Source: Halobacterium noricense (lineage in GTDB: Archaea > Halobacteriota > Halobacteria > Halobacteriales > Halobacteriaceae). Taken from it: DNA of 64,000 nt. The notes beneath the pieces are model-generated. The model made no database searches, had not been told where the DNA came from, and was given only the letters and a program-made list of their open reading frames with translations. The stretch is from contig NZ_CP089468.1 in the NCBI RefSeq assembly GCF_021233435.1, forward strand, positions 2,232,001 to 2,296,000, written 5' to 3'. Positions 26,709-34,640 of this stretch are shown piece by piece. The position numbers were made by a program, and so were the translations under genes. Position 1 is the first letter of the stretch. Each line of letters begins with the position of its first letter.

Positions 26709-27566
26709 CTATTCGGTTAGTATGGCCAAAGTAGAGTTCCTCTCCATCTCTCCACGAACCACCCCATCTTCATAGTCGACGTTCTGGAACTTGACATTCT
26801 TCGGGTTTTCAACCCCCTTCCCTATCGTAGGGAACTCGTTAATTGCTGTTCTTGGTACATACTCCAATATTTGTCCAAAGGGTATATCCCGATATGTATT
26901 TCCAAGAACATCCTTGTACTCGACTACGACAATCCACGTTATGGGGTCGCCCGGGTTAACCCCCGGGAGGTCAAACCTCTGAAAGCTCCTATGTGTCTCC
27001 CCCGTCGGTAGATATTGGAAATGCGATCCACCGACGAAGAAATCACCTTCCTGTGAGTTTAATGAATCAGATGGCTGTTCCAACCCCTTACTTAGGCGTC
27101 TAGCAGAATCGGACAAATCAGCTCGTCTCGCCATCTCTCTGACTTTCTCTATCCTCTCCTCAACTGGAGTCTGTATTTGAATTTCAGTATCTATGACAAT
27201 CTCGGCTCTAATATTGAGCGCTCTTCCTTGACCGTAATTGTATGCTTCAAACTTGGGCGCTTCGTGCGAAAATCCATCCTGTTCCCCGAAGACTTCCTGC
27301 ACTTCAGTTACGACGATTTCGCGCTTACCATAGGATAACATCGGCATATAATCGGCCTCCATAATCCTTTCTTGACGCTCCAGAACTTCTTTCTGCTGCC
27401 TATAAAGCAACACTAACAGGGCTGATAGAATGACGGAGAAGGACCCGCTTAACGCGGATATGGCTTGATTCCCGAAGAGCCAGCCACCGATAGCAAAGAT
27501 TGAGACTAACCCTATCGTTGCGATCAACAGCCAAAATAGTCGTGAATCAAATTCGTCTTCGGGCAT
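26709..27566 (-). CDS. Membrane-anchored protein of unknown function (island gene)
   Basis: 285 residues from ATG 27566 (MPEDEFDSRLFW). Two N-terminal membrane helices (about 11-31 LLIATIGLVSIFAIGGWLFG and 38-56 LSGSFSVILSALLVLLY) precede a short coiled segment (RQQKEVLERQERI). A soluble domain of about 210 residues follows, with several beta-strand-like runs (AYNYGQGRALNIRAEIVID; DPITWIVVVEYKDVLGNTYRDI). The strand order with ALNIRAEI resembles membrane-anchored sensor or effector modules, but no family is recognised. AT-rich codon use differs clearly from the ribosomal genes, suggesting recent acquisition. An AT-rich box (CTATTT) lies about 25-31 bases upstream. Confidence 0.7.
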   Translation of the reverse strand: MPEDEFDSRLFWLLIATIGLVSIFAIGGWLFGNQAISALSGSFSVILSALLVLLYRQQKEVLERQERIMEADYMPMLSYGKREIVVTEVQEVFGEQDGFSHEAPKFEAYNYGQGRALNIRAEIVIDTEIQIQTPVEERIEKVREMARRADLSDSARRLSKGLEQPSDSLNSQEGDFFVGGSHFQYLPTGETHRSFQRFDLPGVNPGDPITWIVVVEYKDVLGNTYRDIPFGQILEYVPRTAINEFPTIGKGVENPKNVKFQNVDYEDGVVRGEMERNSTLAILTE

Positions 27567-27811
27567 ATCTTTGTGTTATCGGATTGCCTGAAATAGATGG
27601 CTGACATTAGTGCGTCTTTCCAATCGATAGGCTGTAGCGATTCCAAAAACCAACGAACTATTCTCCTGCGACCCCAGCTCGCAGGGTTGCGCGTCGAGAG
27701 AATCGTTTCCCCAAATTTGCACGCGAATCCACGAAGATCGTGTGTATATGTTTCGACGGTCGTCCTAATATAACCCCGAACTTGCCGAAGTCCTGGGTTC
27801 GTCGAGAAGAA
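27567..27811. other. AT-rich spacer between the two island membrane genes
   Basis: 245 bases with no supported gene. It holds the promoter of the downstream minus-strand gene near 27590-27597 and nothing else recognised. Confidence 0.4.
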
Positions 27812-28462
27812 TTAATTGTTTGACGGGTCGATTGTCGCCCAATAGATAATCGGTACGGAAATCACCACGAAGAGAAGGAGTCCGGATGCGAAAATAACGA
27901 CATTAACCTGCGCTCCGAGCAGGTCAACCTTCTCGGTTAGCGATTGCATGATGGCATTAACTATCAGTGTAAGTGGAATTGCGGGCGTAGTGAACTGCAA
28001 AACGGTGAATAGCAGGATGCCGACAGGAGAAATCCCTCCCGCAAATGTGTTTATTAGAGAGTTAATGGGCTTCGACTGCGCGATTAGTGAATCATGAGCT
28101 AACGCGAAAGAGATAGCTATGAGAACTAAGCTGTATGTGAGTGAGCTTAGCATATTCTGATAAACCCAGTAGACAAAGAACGCGATAAAAATCCCAAAGA
28201 ACAGGCTATTAACGGGTTTTTGTGACTTGGTTAGCGACTTACCAAAGTAGTGCCCCGTTGACGATCCGATAAAAAGGGAAGCAAGCACCGCGGAATAGTT
28301 TTTCAGTAGACTCGCAGAAGCGGCCTCTGACTGGATATACTGGGCGCTGGCAATTAGCGCTCCGACTAGGGTAATCCCAGCAATTACTGATTGCCAGTGA
28401 AAGATTGACGCCATCCGTCTCAACAAACTATCCCCTGTCGAATTCCCCGAGCTGTCCGACAT
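27812..28462 (-). CDS. Six-helix integral membrane protein of unknown function (island gene)
   Basis: 216 residues from ATG 28462 (MSDSSGNSTGDSLLRRM). About six hydrophobic helices: near residues 25-42, 56-74, 86-104, 108-127, 142-168 and 186-208. Short polar loops contain GKSLTKSQKPVN and QSKPINSLINTFAGG. No transport or enzyme motif is seen. AT-rich codon use matches the neighbouring island gene, 245 bases downstream on the same strand, so the two may be co-expressed. No function can be assigned. Confidence 0.68.
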   Translation of the reverse strand: MSDSSGNSTGDSLLRRMASIFHWQSVIAGITLVGALIASAQYIQSEAASASLLKNYSAVLASLFIGSSTGHYFGKSLTKSQKPVNSLFFGIFIAFFVYWVYQNMLSSLTYSLVLIAISFALAHDSLIAQSKPINSLINTFAGGISPVGILLFTVLQFTTPAIPLTLIVNAIMQSLTEKVDLLGAQVNVVIFASGLLLFVVISVPIIYWATIDPSNN

Positions 28463-28487
28463 TCTAACAGACTCATCTCAACTATAG

Positions 28488-28496
28488 AGTATAAGA
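28488..28496 (-). promoter_or_regulatory. Probable TATA box of the six-helix membrane protein
   Basis: On the minus strand CTTATACTC lies 26-34 bases before the ATG at 28462, the normal haloarchaeal spacing. Confidence 0.4.
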
Positions 28497-28809
28497 TTAC
28501 TCCTAGAGAACCACAGTCCCTCGGGTTCTGATTAACTGTGGCAGCATTTTCTATATTACTGCACCAATACTCACCTTCGCTTGCTCCGTTCCTTGATGCG
28601 TTCCACCGGCGTACCACCGAACCGTAGGACGATTCACTGCTTAATGATGCCTGTGTGCGAGCACCTGGACACTCCAACCGCGAACCCGGTACGCCGTGAA
28701 GAAATACACACCTCCCTGCTACTGTAGATTCTCGTAGTACTCTTGACCACCCTAACTATTTAGGCCCAGTTGGAATGCGTGACGCGACAGTATTCGTGTG
28801 ATACCGACG
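28497..28809. other. Gene-less right part of the island
   Basis: About 310 bases without a supported gene. A 7-bp inverted repeat (CCACAGT...ACTGTGG, 28511-28536 area) is visible. The composition returns to GC-rich by about 28780. Short frames here have no recognisable features. Confidence 0.4.
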
Positions 28810-29010
28810 ATGGCGAGCGAGGCACCACACAGCGCCGGTCGGACGGAGTCGTGCGAGAACTGTCGCGGGAAGACGCCACATAGCGTCACGATAGACCTCC
28901 GCGTGGAGAGCACGCCGGAGGCGGACGCGGCGTTCGCTCGCCAGCCGTATCGCGTGTCGGCGTGCCGCGAGTGCGGAACGGAGTCCGTTCGGGCGATGGA
29001 CGAGGACTGA
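28810..29010 (+). CDS. Small zinc-ribbon protein, haloarchaeal
   Basis: 66 residues from ATG 28810 (MASEAPHSAG). Two C-x2-C pairs, CENC (about 14-17) and CREC (about 54-57), enclose a beta-rich segment (PHSVTIDLRVESTP). This fits a single zinc beta-ribbon. A start 12 bases earlier is possible. Proteins of this size and motif are common in haloarchaea; their function is unknown. Confidence 0.72.
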   Translation: MASEAPHSAGRTESCENCRGKTPHSVTIDLRVESTPEADAAFARQPYRVSACRECGTESVRAMDED

Positions 29011-29109
29011 GGCACCACTCACTGGGCGTGTGAGCGGGTTCTGGTGGAAGATTCAGCGTTCTGACGCGTAGCACGTGGTATGATATGACCTGGCGTGGTA
29101 GCGCGGAGT

Positions 29110-29499
29110 ATGCCCGTGACGTTCCGGGTGGTGTTGCGCTCGACGGAGACCCAGCCGTCCCAGCAGACCCAGGAGAGCGTGCTGCCGGCGATGTCCCAGC
29201 AGTTCGGGCAGCGGGTCTCGATTAGCGCGGCCGACCTCGCGCCCGACGACCGGCTGGGGGCGGCGACCATCGGTACGGTCGACACCGACGCGGCGGCGGC
29301 GCTCCGGGACGTCTACGAGTACGTGGAGCCCCACCGGCTGGTGAAGGTCGGTGCGATTCGGACGAACGACGACAGCCGCGTCGCCGTGCGGAAAGCCCAC
29401 GAGGTCGACCGGGAGGCCGTCGAGCGCCACGAGCGCGCGACCGTGCTCGGGGAGGTGCACGGCGACCTCCTCGTGCGCGTTCGTCGCGGCGACGAGTGA
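29110..29499 (+). CDS. Hypothetical protein, beta-rich N-terminus
   Basis: 129 residues from ATG 29110 (MPVTFRVVLRSTETQPS). It has a basic/acidic alternating C-terminal half (VAVRKAHEVDREAVERHERATVLGEVHGDLLVRV). No motif is recognised. Composition and codon bias match the chromosome, so it is probably real. It lies alone between the zinc-ribbon gene and a cold-shock gene on the opposite strand. Confidence 0.6.
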   Translation: MPVTFRVVLRSTETQPSQQTQESVLPAMSQQFGQRVSISAADLAPDDRLGAATIGTVDTDAAAALRDVYEYVEPHRLVKVGAIRTNDDSRVAVRKAHEVDREAVERHERATVLGEVHGDLLVRVRRGDE

Positions 29500-29573
29500 G
29501 TCCTCACGAGCCGGTGGCTACGCGAGTGTCAGACTGTCCCGCGACGAACGCGCCGCTGTTCGGCGTCGGTCAC

Positions 29574-29578
29574 AAAAA
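29574..29578 (-). terminator. T-run terminator of the first cold-shock gene
   Basis: Five T residues on the minus strand, about 35 bases after the csp stop at 29613. Confidence 0.4.
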
Positions 29579-29612
29579 TCGGAAAGTGTAGTTCTACGAA
29601 GGAACGCCGGGA

Positions 29613-29807
29613 TTACAGCCGGGTGAGGTTCGTCGCGCGCGGGCCCTTGTCGGCCTGCTCGATGTCGAACTCGACTTCCTGTCCTTCTTCGAGGTCCGGG
29701 CCGCCGACGTCCTCCATGTGGAAGAAAACGTCCTCGTCCGCGTCCTCAGATTCGATGAAACCGTAACCGCCCGTGTCGTTGAAGAAATCAACCGTACCGG
29801 TTGCCAT
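29613..29807 (-). CDS. Cold-shock domain protein (CspA family), copy 1
   Basis: 64 residues. A single cold-shock/OB domain with both RNA-binding motifs: RNP1-like GGYGFIESE and RNP2-like DVFFHMEDV. These proteins melt RNA secondary structure and act as RNA chaperones. ATG 29807 gives MATGTVDFFND; the open frame further upstream lacks homology. The protein is about 85% identical to the copy at 47932-48126, and long stretches are identical even at DNA level. Confidence 0.95.
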   Translation of the reverse strand: MATGTVDFFNDTGGYGFIESEDADEDVFFHMEDVGGPDLEEGQEVEFDIEQADKGPRATNLTRL

Positions 29808-29820
29808 TGCAACTACAGGT

Positions 29821-29839
29821 AGGCCGGATGCACGGATAA
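29821..29839 (-). promoter_or_regulatory. Promoter motif of cold-shock gene 1, shared with copy 2
   Basis: The minus strand reads TTATCCGTGCATCCGGCCT, 14-32 bases before the ATG. It matches 16 of 19 bases at the same distance in front of the second cold-shock gene. The TTATCC end falls where a TATA box is expected. Confidence 0.6.
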
Positions 29840-29992
29840 CCTTTCCGAGACCGGTCGTGGCACGGGTGGCTGTGCCATGGACCGATTTGCGGGCCGGCCA
29901 GCGGAGCCGGGAACCGACGGAGGGCTGCGTGAAGAACGTGAAAAGGCGTCGAACACGGGAGGATTTAAGCGTGGCCCACGTGAGGACCACCG

Positions 29993-30682
29993 ATGAGACT
30001 CTCGACCGGCGTCGCCGGGCTCGACAGCCTCCTCGACGGCGGGCTCCCGGCGCGCCGCCTGTACACGCTGAGCGGGCCGCCGGGCAGCGGGAAGACCACG
30101 CTCGCCGCCCAGTACGTCACGGAGGGCGTGAAGAACGGCGAGGACGTGCTGTACGTGACGATGCACGAGACGCGCAACGAACTCGTCGACGACATGGCGA
30201 ACTACGAGTTCGGCTTCTCGCGGGCGGCCAACGCCGAGAACTTCGAGTTCCTGAACCTCACGCGGGAGCGCTCGCGGCGCTCGCTCACCCAGTACGGTCG
30301 CGAGTCCGGGCTCTCCTCGCGGCTCGCGTCGATGATTCGCCAGGAGGACTACGACCGCGTCGTCGTCGACTCCACGATGCTGCTGGCGCACTTCGCCGAC
30401 GACGCCGACGCGGAGGTCACGCACTTCGCCACCGGGCTCAAGCAGACCGACGCCACCGTCCTGCTCGTCTCGGAGATGACCGACCCGACGGCGTACGCCG
30501 AGGAGCACTACCTCGCCCACGGCGTCATCTTCCTCCACAACTTCCTGGAGGGCGGCGGGATGACCCGCGGCGTCCAGCTGGTGAAGATGCGCGGCACGAA
30601 CATCGACTGCGACATCCGGGACATCTCCTTTACGGGGTCGGGGCTGCAGGTCGACCCCGGCCGGAAGGTCCGCCCCGAGTGA
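29993..30682 (+). CDS. KaiC/RAD55-type RecA-superfamily ATPase
   Basis: 229 residues, one KaiC-like domain. Starts MRLSTGVAGLDSLLDGGLPARRLY, then Walker A GPPGSGKTT (about 27-35) and the acidic stretch VTMHETRNEL. Walker B is RVVVDSTML (about 120-128). A single-domain KaiC relative of this kind is common in haloarchaea; exact roles (signal transduction or DNA transactions) are unknown. The stop overlaps the next ATG by one base. Confidence 0.85.
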   Translation: MRLSTGVAGLDSLLDGGLPARRLYTLSGPPGSGKTTLAAQYVTEGVKNGEDVLYVTMHETRNELVDDMANYEFGFSRAANAENFEFLNLTRERSRRSLTQYGRESGLSSRLASMIRQEDYDRVVVDSTMLLAHFADDADAEVTHFATGLKQTDATVLLVSEMTDPTAYAEEHYLAHGVIFLHNFLEGGGMTRGVQLVKMRGTNIDCDIRDISFTGSGLQVDPGRKVRPE

Positions 30683-31122
30683 TGTACGACGAATCCTTCT
30701 CCCGCGACTGGGACGGCGAGGAACTGGACCGCGAGGAAGCCGTCTGGCGGGCGTACGCGCTGGGCGTCGCCGCGGCGCTGGGCGACCGGAACCCACAGGA
30801 GTACCGCCAGCTCGTCGCCGCGGCGGGCCGGTCGCTCGTGGAGATGGCCTACGACGAGGGGAAGAGTTCGGCGGCGGATCTGGACAGCCAACTGGCCTCG
30901 GGGGAGAGCGACGTCGACCCCTCGGAGTTCCCGTCCCGCGAGCGCGCGGTCTGGTCGAAGCTAATCACGTACAAGGGAGAGGAGGGCGGCGACGTCGAGA
31001 CGAGTAGCGAGGGCGGCGACCGCATGGACCTTCCGGAGCTACTGGACCGAATCGACATCGACACGCTCCCCAGAAAAGACCTCGACCGGCTGCGACTCCC
31101 GGAGTTTCTCTCGCGAAAGTAG
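30682..31122 (+). CDS. Hypothetical protein coupled to the KaiC-like ATPase
   Basis: 146 residues from the ATG overlapping the ATPase stop (TGATG). Helical, acidic, with EEAVWRAYALGVAAALGDRNPQEYRQLVAAAGRSLVEMAYDEG in the first half and a Leu-rich C-terminus (MDLPELLDRIDIDTLPRKDLDRLRLPEF). No family recognised. The tight coupling suggests it works with the ATPase, perhaps as a partner or adaptor; this is inference. Confidence 0.72.
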   Translation: MYDESFSRDWDGEELDREEAVWRAYALGVAAALGDRNPQEYRQLVAAAGRSLVEMAYDEGKSSAADLDSQLASGESDVDPSEFPSRERAVWSKLITYKGEEGGDVETSSEGGDRMDLPELLDRIDIDTLPRKDLDRLRLPEFLSRK

Positions 31123-32883
31123 TTACTCGCGCTTCGCCGCGGGGTTGGTGACGGCGCCGTGAGCGGCGGAGCCGAACTGGGCGCCGTACTTCCGGAGCAC
31201 GCCGGAGTCGTAGCGCGGCTCCGGCTCCGCCCAGTCCTCGCGCCGAGCCGCCATCTCGTCGTCGTCGACCGCCACGGAGAGTTCGCGGTTCGGCACGTCG
31301 ACGGTCACCTCGTCGCCGTCCTCCACGAGCGCGATGGGGCCGCCAGACGCGGCTTCGGGCGCGACGTGGCCGACCATCGGCCCGCGGGTCGCCCCGGAGA
31401 AGCGGCCGTCGGTGAGCAGCGCCACGTCGTCCTCGTGGCCCTGGCCGACGACGGCGGCGGTGACGCCGAGCATCTCGCGCATCCCGGGCCCGCCGCGCGG
31501 CCCCTCGTTCCGGATGACGATGACGTCGCCGGATTCGATGTGGCCCTCCTGGACGTACGCCATCGCGTCCTCCTCGGACTCGAAGACGCGGGCGGGACCC
31601 GTGTGCTGGGTCTCGTCCTTCCCGGTGACCTTGAGGACCGCGCCGTCGGGCGCGAGGTTCCCCGTGAGCACCGTGATTGCGCCCGTCTCGTGGAACGGGT
31701 CGTCGACGGGCTTGAGGAAGTCGACGTCCTCCTCGACGCTGCCTGCTCGCGGCTCGTCGCCGCTCGCTGATTCCGACGTGGGTTGCACGTCGCCGTCCAC
31801 GCCGAGGTGGTCGAGTTCCTCTTCGATGGTGCGCCCGGTGACGGTGAGCGCGTCGCCGTGGATGAGGCCCGCGTCGAGCAGGCGCTTGAGGACGACGGGG
31901 ACGCCGCCGACCTCGTGGAGGTCGTTCATCACGCGCGAGCCGCCGGGCTGGAGGTTCGCAACCTTGGGCGTGCGGTCGCTGATGGTGTTGAAGTCCTCGA
32001 TGTCGAGGTCGACGCCCGCTTCCGCGGCGAGCGCGAGCAGGTGGAGAACGGCGTTCGTGGAGCCGCCGAGCGCGACCTGAATCGCGATGGCGTTCTCGAA
32101 GCTCTCCCGCGTGAGGATGTCGGAGGGACGGCGGTCCTCGCGGACGCACTCCGCGGCGAGTTCGCCGGCGCGCTCGGCGACGTCGTAGCGCTCGTCGCTC
32201 TCCGCGGGCGGGCTAGCCGAGCCCAGCGGTGCGAGGCCGAGCGCCTCCGAGATGGAGGCCATCGTGTTCGCGGTGAACATCCCGCCGCAGGCACCCGCGC
32301 CGGGGCAGGCGTGGCGCTCCATCTCCTCGAGTTCGTCCTCGCTCATGTCGCCCGAGGCGACCGCGCCGACGCCCTCGAAGACGTTCTGCACCGTAATCTC
32401 GCGGCCGTCGTGCTCGCCGGGCATGATGGAGCCGCCGTAGAGGAACACCGACGGGACGTCGGTGCGAATCGCGGCCATCATCATCCCGGGGAGGTTCTTG
32501 TCGCAGCCCGCGACGGTCACCAAGGCGTCCATGCGCTCGCCGAACGCCACGAGTTCCACGGAGTCCGCGATGACCTCGCGGGAGATGAGCGACGCGCGCA
32601 TCCCCTCGGTCCCCATCGAGATGGCGTCCGAGATGGTGATGGTGCCGAACTCGATGGGCATACCGTCGCCGCCTTCGACGCCGTCGACCGCGGAGTCGGC
32701 GACGTCGTCGAGGTGAACGTTACACGGCGTGATGTCGGCTGCGGGGTTCGCAACGCCGACCATCGGCGAGGAGAAGTCGGCGTCGTCGTAGCCCATCGCG
32801 CGGAACATCGCGCGGTGGGGCGCGCGCTCGACGCCTTCGGTGACGTCGGCGCTCGGGAGGTCTGTGTCCTTCTGCTTGCTCAT
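31123..32883 (-). CDS. ilvD: Dihydroxy-acid dehydratase
   Basis: 586 residues. Fe-S enzyme that dehydrates 2,3-dihydroxy acids in valine, isoleucine and leucine synthesis. Conserved blocks: [18 protein letters not shown] (cluster Cys), [16 protein letters not shown] (cluster Cys) and [17 protein letters not shown] (cluster Cys). C-terminal [19 protein letters not shown] is the ILVD_EDD signature. A Ser/Ala/Glu insertion sits near residues 375-395. ATG 32883 ([14 protein letters not shown]) is chosen; an upstream in-frame start gives a non-conserved, Arg-rich leader. Confidence 0.96.
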   Translation of the reverse strand: MSKQKDTDLPSADVTEGVERAPHRAMFRAMGYDDADFSSPMVGVANPAADITPCNVHLDDVADSAVDGVEGGDGMPIEFGTITISDAISMGTEGMRASLISREVIADSVELVAFGERMDALVTVAGCDKNLPGMMMAAIRTDVPSVFLYGGSIMPGEHDGREITVQNVFEGVGAVASGDMSEDELEEMERHACPGAGACGGMFTANTMASISEALGLAPLGSASPPAESDERYDVAERAGELAAECVREDRRPSDILTRESFENAIAIQVALGGSTNAVLHLLALAAEAGVDLDIEDFNTISDRTPKVANLQPGGSRVMNDLHEVGGVPVVLKRLLDAGLIHGDALTVTGRTIEEELDHLGVDGDVQPTSESASGDEPRAGSVEEDVDFLKPVDDPFHETGAITVLTGNLAPDGAVLKVTGKDETQHTGPARVFESEEDAMAYVQEGHIESGDVIVIRNEGPRGGPGMREMLGVTAAVVGQGHEDDVALLTDGRFSGATRGPMVGHVAPEAASGGPIALVEDGDEVTVDVPNRELSVAVDDDEMAARREDWAEPEPRYDSGVLRKYGAQFGSAAHGAVTNPAAKRE

Positions 32884-33021
32884 ACCTAGTGGGTAGCCCG
32901 TCCGTGGGTTAAAGTCCGCCGACTGGACAGATGTTGCCGGTGGTCTGCGGCAAGGCGATGATGTTCGTCGATGGAGCCACACCGGCGAAGGTTTTTCTGT
33001 GATACAGGTGTACTACAGGGT

Positions 33022-33297
33022 ATGAGTGCGGACACGGAATCCGGCGACGACCGGATGCAGAAAATCAACGTGCGAGTGCCCGAAGCGCTCGTGGAGAGAA
33101 TCGACGAAGAGTTCGAGCAGCGCGGCTACTCCAGTCGGTCGGAGGCCATCCGCGACGCGCTCCGGGACTGGGTGGACCCGAACGTGACTATCTCCGAGGA
33201 GTTCCTCGACGACCTCGCGGAGAGTCGCGAGCAGGCAGAACGTGGTGAGACGGTGTCGGCGGAAGAGGCGCGCGAACGGCTCGACCTCGATGACTGA
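33022..33297 (+). CDS. CopG/RHH-type antitoxin
   Basis: 91 residues from ATG 33022 (MSADTESGDDRMQ). The ribbon-helix-helix DNA-binding domain is at about residues 12-52: KINVRVPEALVERIDEEF, then RGYSSRSEAIRDALRDWV. A C-terminal acidic tail (LDDLAESREQAERGE) would bind a toxin. The gene overlaps the following RelE-type frame by 8 bases, the usual antitoxin-toxin order. It can also autoregulate the pair. Confidence 0.85.
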   Translation: MSADTESGDDRMQKINVRVPEALVERIDEEFEQRGYSSRSEAIRDALRDWVDPNVTISEEFLDDLAESREQAERGETVSAEEARERLDLDD

Positions 33298-33553
33298 CGT
33301 CGAATACACCGAGCAGGCGCTCGAGCATCTACAGAACCTCGACCCGCAGGTGGCCGACCGCGTGATGAACAAGGTCGATGAAGCGACCGAGTAGACCGAG
33401 AAACGCCTCGGCCCGCTCCCCGGATTTCCCTACTACAAGCTCCGTGCCGGCGACTACCGAGCGATAATCAGATGGGACCGCGAAAACGACGTCCTCCGCG
33501 TCGAAGCAGTCGGCCATCGACGGAACGTCTACGACAGACACCTGCCGCCCTGA
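33290..33553 (+). pseudogene. RelE/ParE-type toxin interrupted by an in-frame amber codon
   Basis: The frame from ATG 33290 would encode 87 residues. Before the break it reads MTDVEYTEQALEHLQNLDPQ, and after the break TEKRLGPLPGFPYYKLRAGD and YRAIIRWDRENDVLRVEAVG, with the RelE-like terminal HRRNVYDRH. Codon 35 at 33392-33394 is TAG, where relatives commonly have a Trp (TGG) in an A-T-E-W-T setting. Everything after the stop stays in frame, so a single base change explains the damage. Either the toxin is dead or the base is a sequencing error. The intact antitoxin lies directly upstream. Confidence 0.85.
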
Positions 33554-33629
33554 CTACCGCCGCGCTCGGGTACCGGGAAGGTTTGCCAGCGGCAGAACCA
33601 CCAACATCGCCGGTCACGAACCAACTGCT

Positions 33630-34616
33630 ATGCCAACCCGGGTCGAGAGCGGCGGCCGGCTCCACTTCGGCTTCCTGAACCTCTCGCTGTCCCACGACCG
33701 GCTCTACGGCAGCCTCGGCGTCGCGCTCGATCAGCCGCGGGTGGTCGTCGAAGCCGAGCGCGCGGACGGAGTTCGATGCGACCACGAGCGAGCGCGCGAG
33801 CACGTCGAGCGCGCCTGCGAGGTGCTCGGCGTGCCGGGCGCCGACCTCACCATCCGCGAGGAACTGCCGCCGCACGTGGGGCTCGGCTCCGGAACACAAC
33901 TCGCGCTGGCGGTGCTCGAAGCGGTCGCGCGAGCCCATGGCGACGAGGTCGACGTCCGCGACCTCGCGCCGGAGTTGGGACGGGGTGGGCGGAGCGGCGT
34001 CGGCGTCGGGACGTTCGGGGGCGGTGGGTTCGTGCTCGACGCCGGCCACCCGACCTGGCTGTTCACGACGGAAGCACCCGCACGCGGCGAGTGGACAGTC
34101 CCGCCGGTCGCGGCCCGTCACCGGATTCCCGACGACTGGCGGTTCCTGCTCGTGCTGCCGGACACCGAACCCGGCAAAGCCGGCAGCGAGGAGGATGTGA
34201 GCATGCGGTCGGCCGTGGAGGCCGCCGACCCCGGGCTCGCAGACCGCATCTCCGGTGTGGTGACGCGGCGCGTGCTTCCAGCGCTGGCAAGCGAGGACGT
34301 GGCGGCGTTCGGCGCGGCGGTCGCGGAGGTCGGGCGGCTGAACGGCGCGTGGTACGCCGACGAGCAGGGCGGCGTCTACCGGCCGCCCGTCGGCGGCATC
34401 GTCGACGCGCTCTCCGGGAACCCCGCAGTCTCGGGCGTCGGACAGTCGTCGTGGGGACCAGCGGTGTACGGCGTCACGGACGCGGCTCGCGCCGACGCCG
34501 CGCTGGCGGCCGGCCATAATGCGCTGGACGCGGCTGGCGTCGACGGCGACGTGCGCGTGGTCGCGCCCCGCAACGAGGGCGCGCGCGTCACAGAGACGGG
34601 GCAGGGAAAAGCGTAA
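33630..34616 (+). CDS. GHMP-kinase-superfamily protein, beta-RFAP synthase type
   Basis: 328 residues. Resembles beta-ribofuranosylaminobenzene 5'-phosphate synthase. That enzyme joins 4-hydroxy- or aminobenzoate to PRPP in the methanopterin route; haloarchaea keep a homologue of uncertain substrate. Visible blocks: MPTRVESGGRLHFGFLNLS, the Gly/Ser-rich phosphate loop PPHVGLGSGTQLALAVLEA (about 82-100) and LGRGGRSGVGVGTFGGGGFVLDAG. C-terminal QSSWGPAVYGVTD matches the family. A monocistronic position is likely. Confidence 0.82.
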   Translation: MPTRVESGGRLHFGFLNLSLSHDRLYGSLGVALDQPRVVVEAERADGVRCDHERAREHVERACEVLGVPGADLTIREELPPHVGLGSGTQLALAVLEAVARAHGDEVDVRDLAPELGRGGRSGVGVGTFGGGGFVLDAGHPTWLFTTEAPARGEWTVPPVAARHRIPDDWRFLLVLPDTEPGKAGSEEDVSMRSAVEAADPGLADRISGVVTRRVLPALASEDVAAFGAAVAEVGRLNGAWYADEQGGVYRPPVGGIVDALSGNPAVSGVGQSSWGPAVYGVTDAARADAALAAGHNALDAAGVDGDVRVVAPRNEGARVTETGQGKA

Positions 34617-34640
34617 ACGCCGCCCGCGCGACTCGCACGT

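Noticed and set aside
26369-26775. Overlapping plus-strand frames right of tRNA-Pro (69-84 residues)
   Set aside because: They include the tRNA or lack any pattern, and overlap each other in all three frames.
28420-28677. 85-residue minus frame upstream of the six-helix protein
   Set aside because: It spans the promoter region, overlaps the start of the real gene and has no protein-like features.
26339-28800. Search for a direct copy of the tRNA-Pro 3' end (attachment site) right of the island
   Set aside because: No stretch resembling GTTCGAATCTCGGCGGTCCC was found in the island or at its right edge by eye.
33392-33394. Amber codon as pyrrolysine
   Set aside because: Nothing in the window supports Pyl genes, and the site fits a Trp TGG to TAG change; kept only as a remote option.
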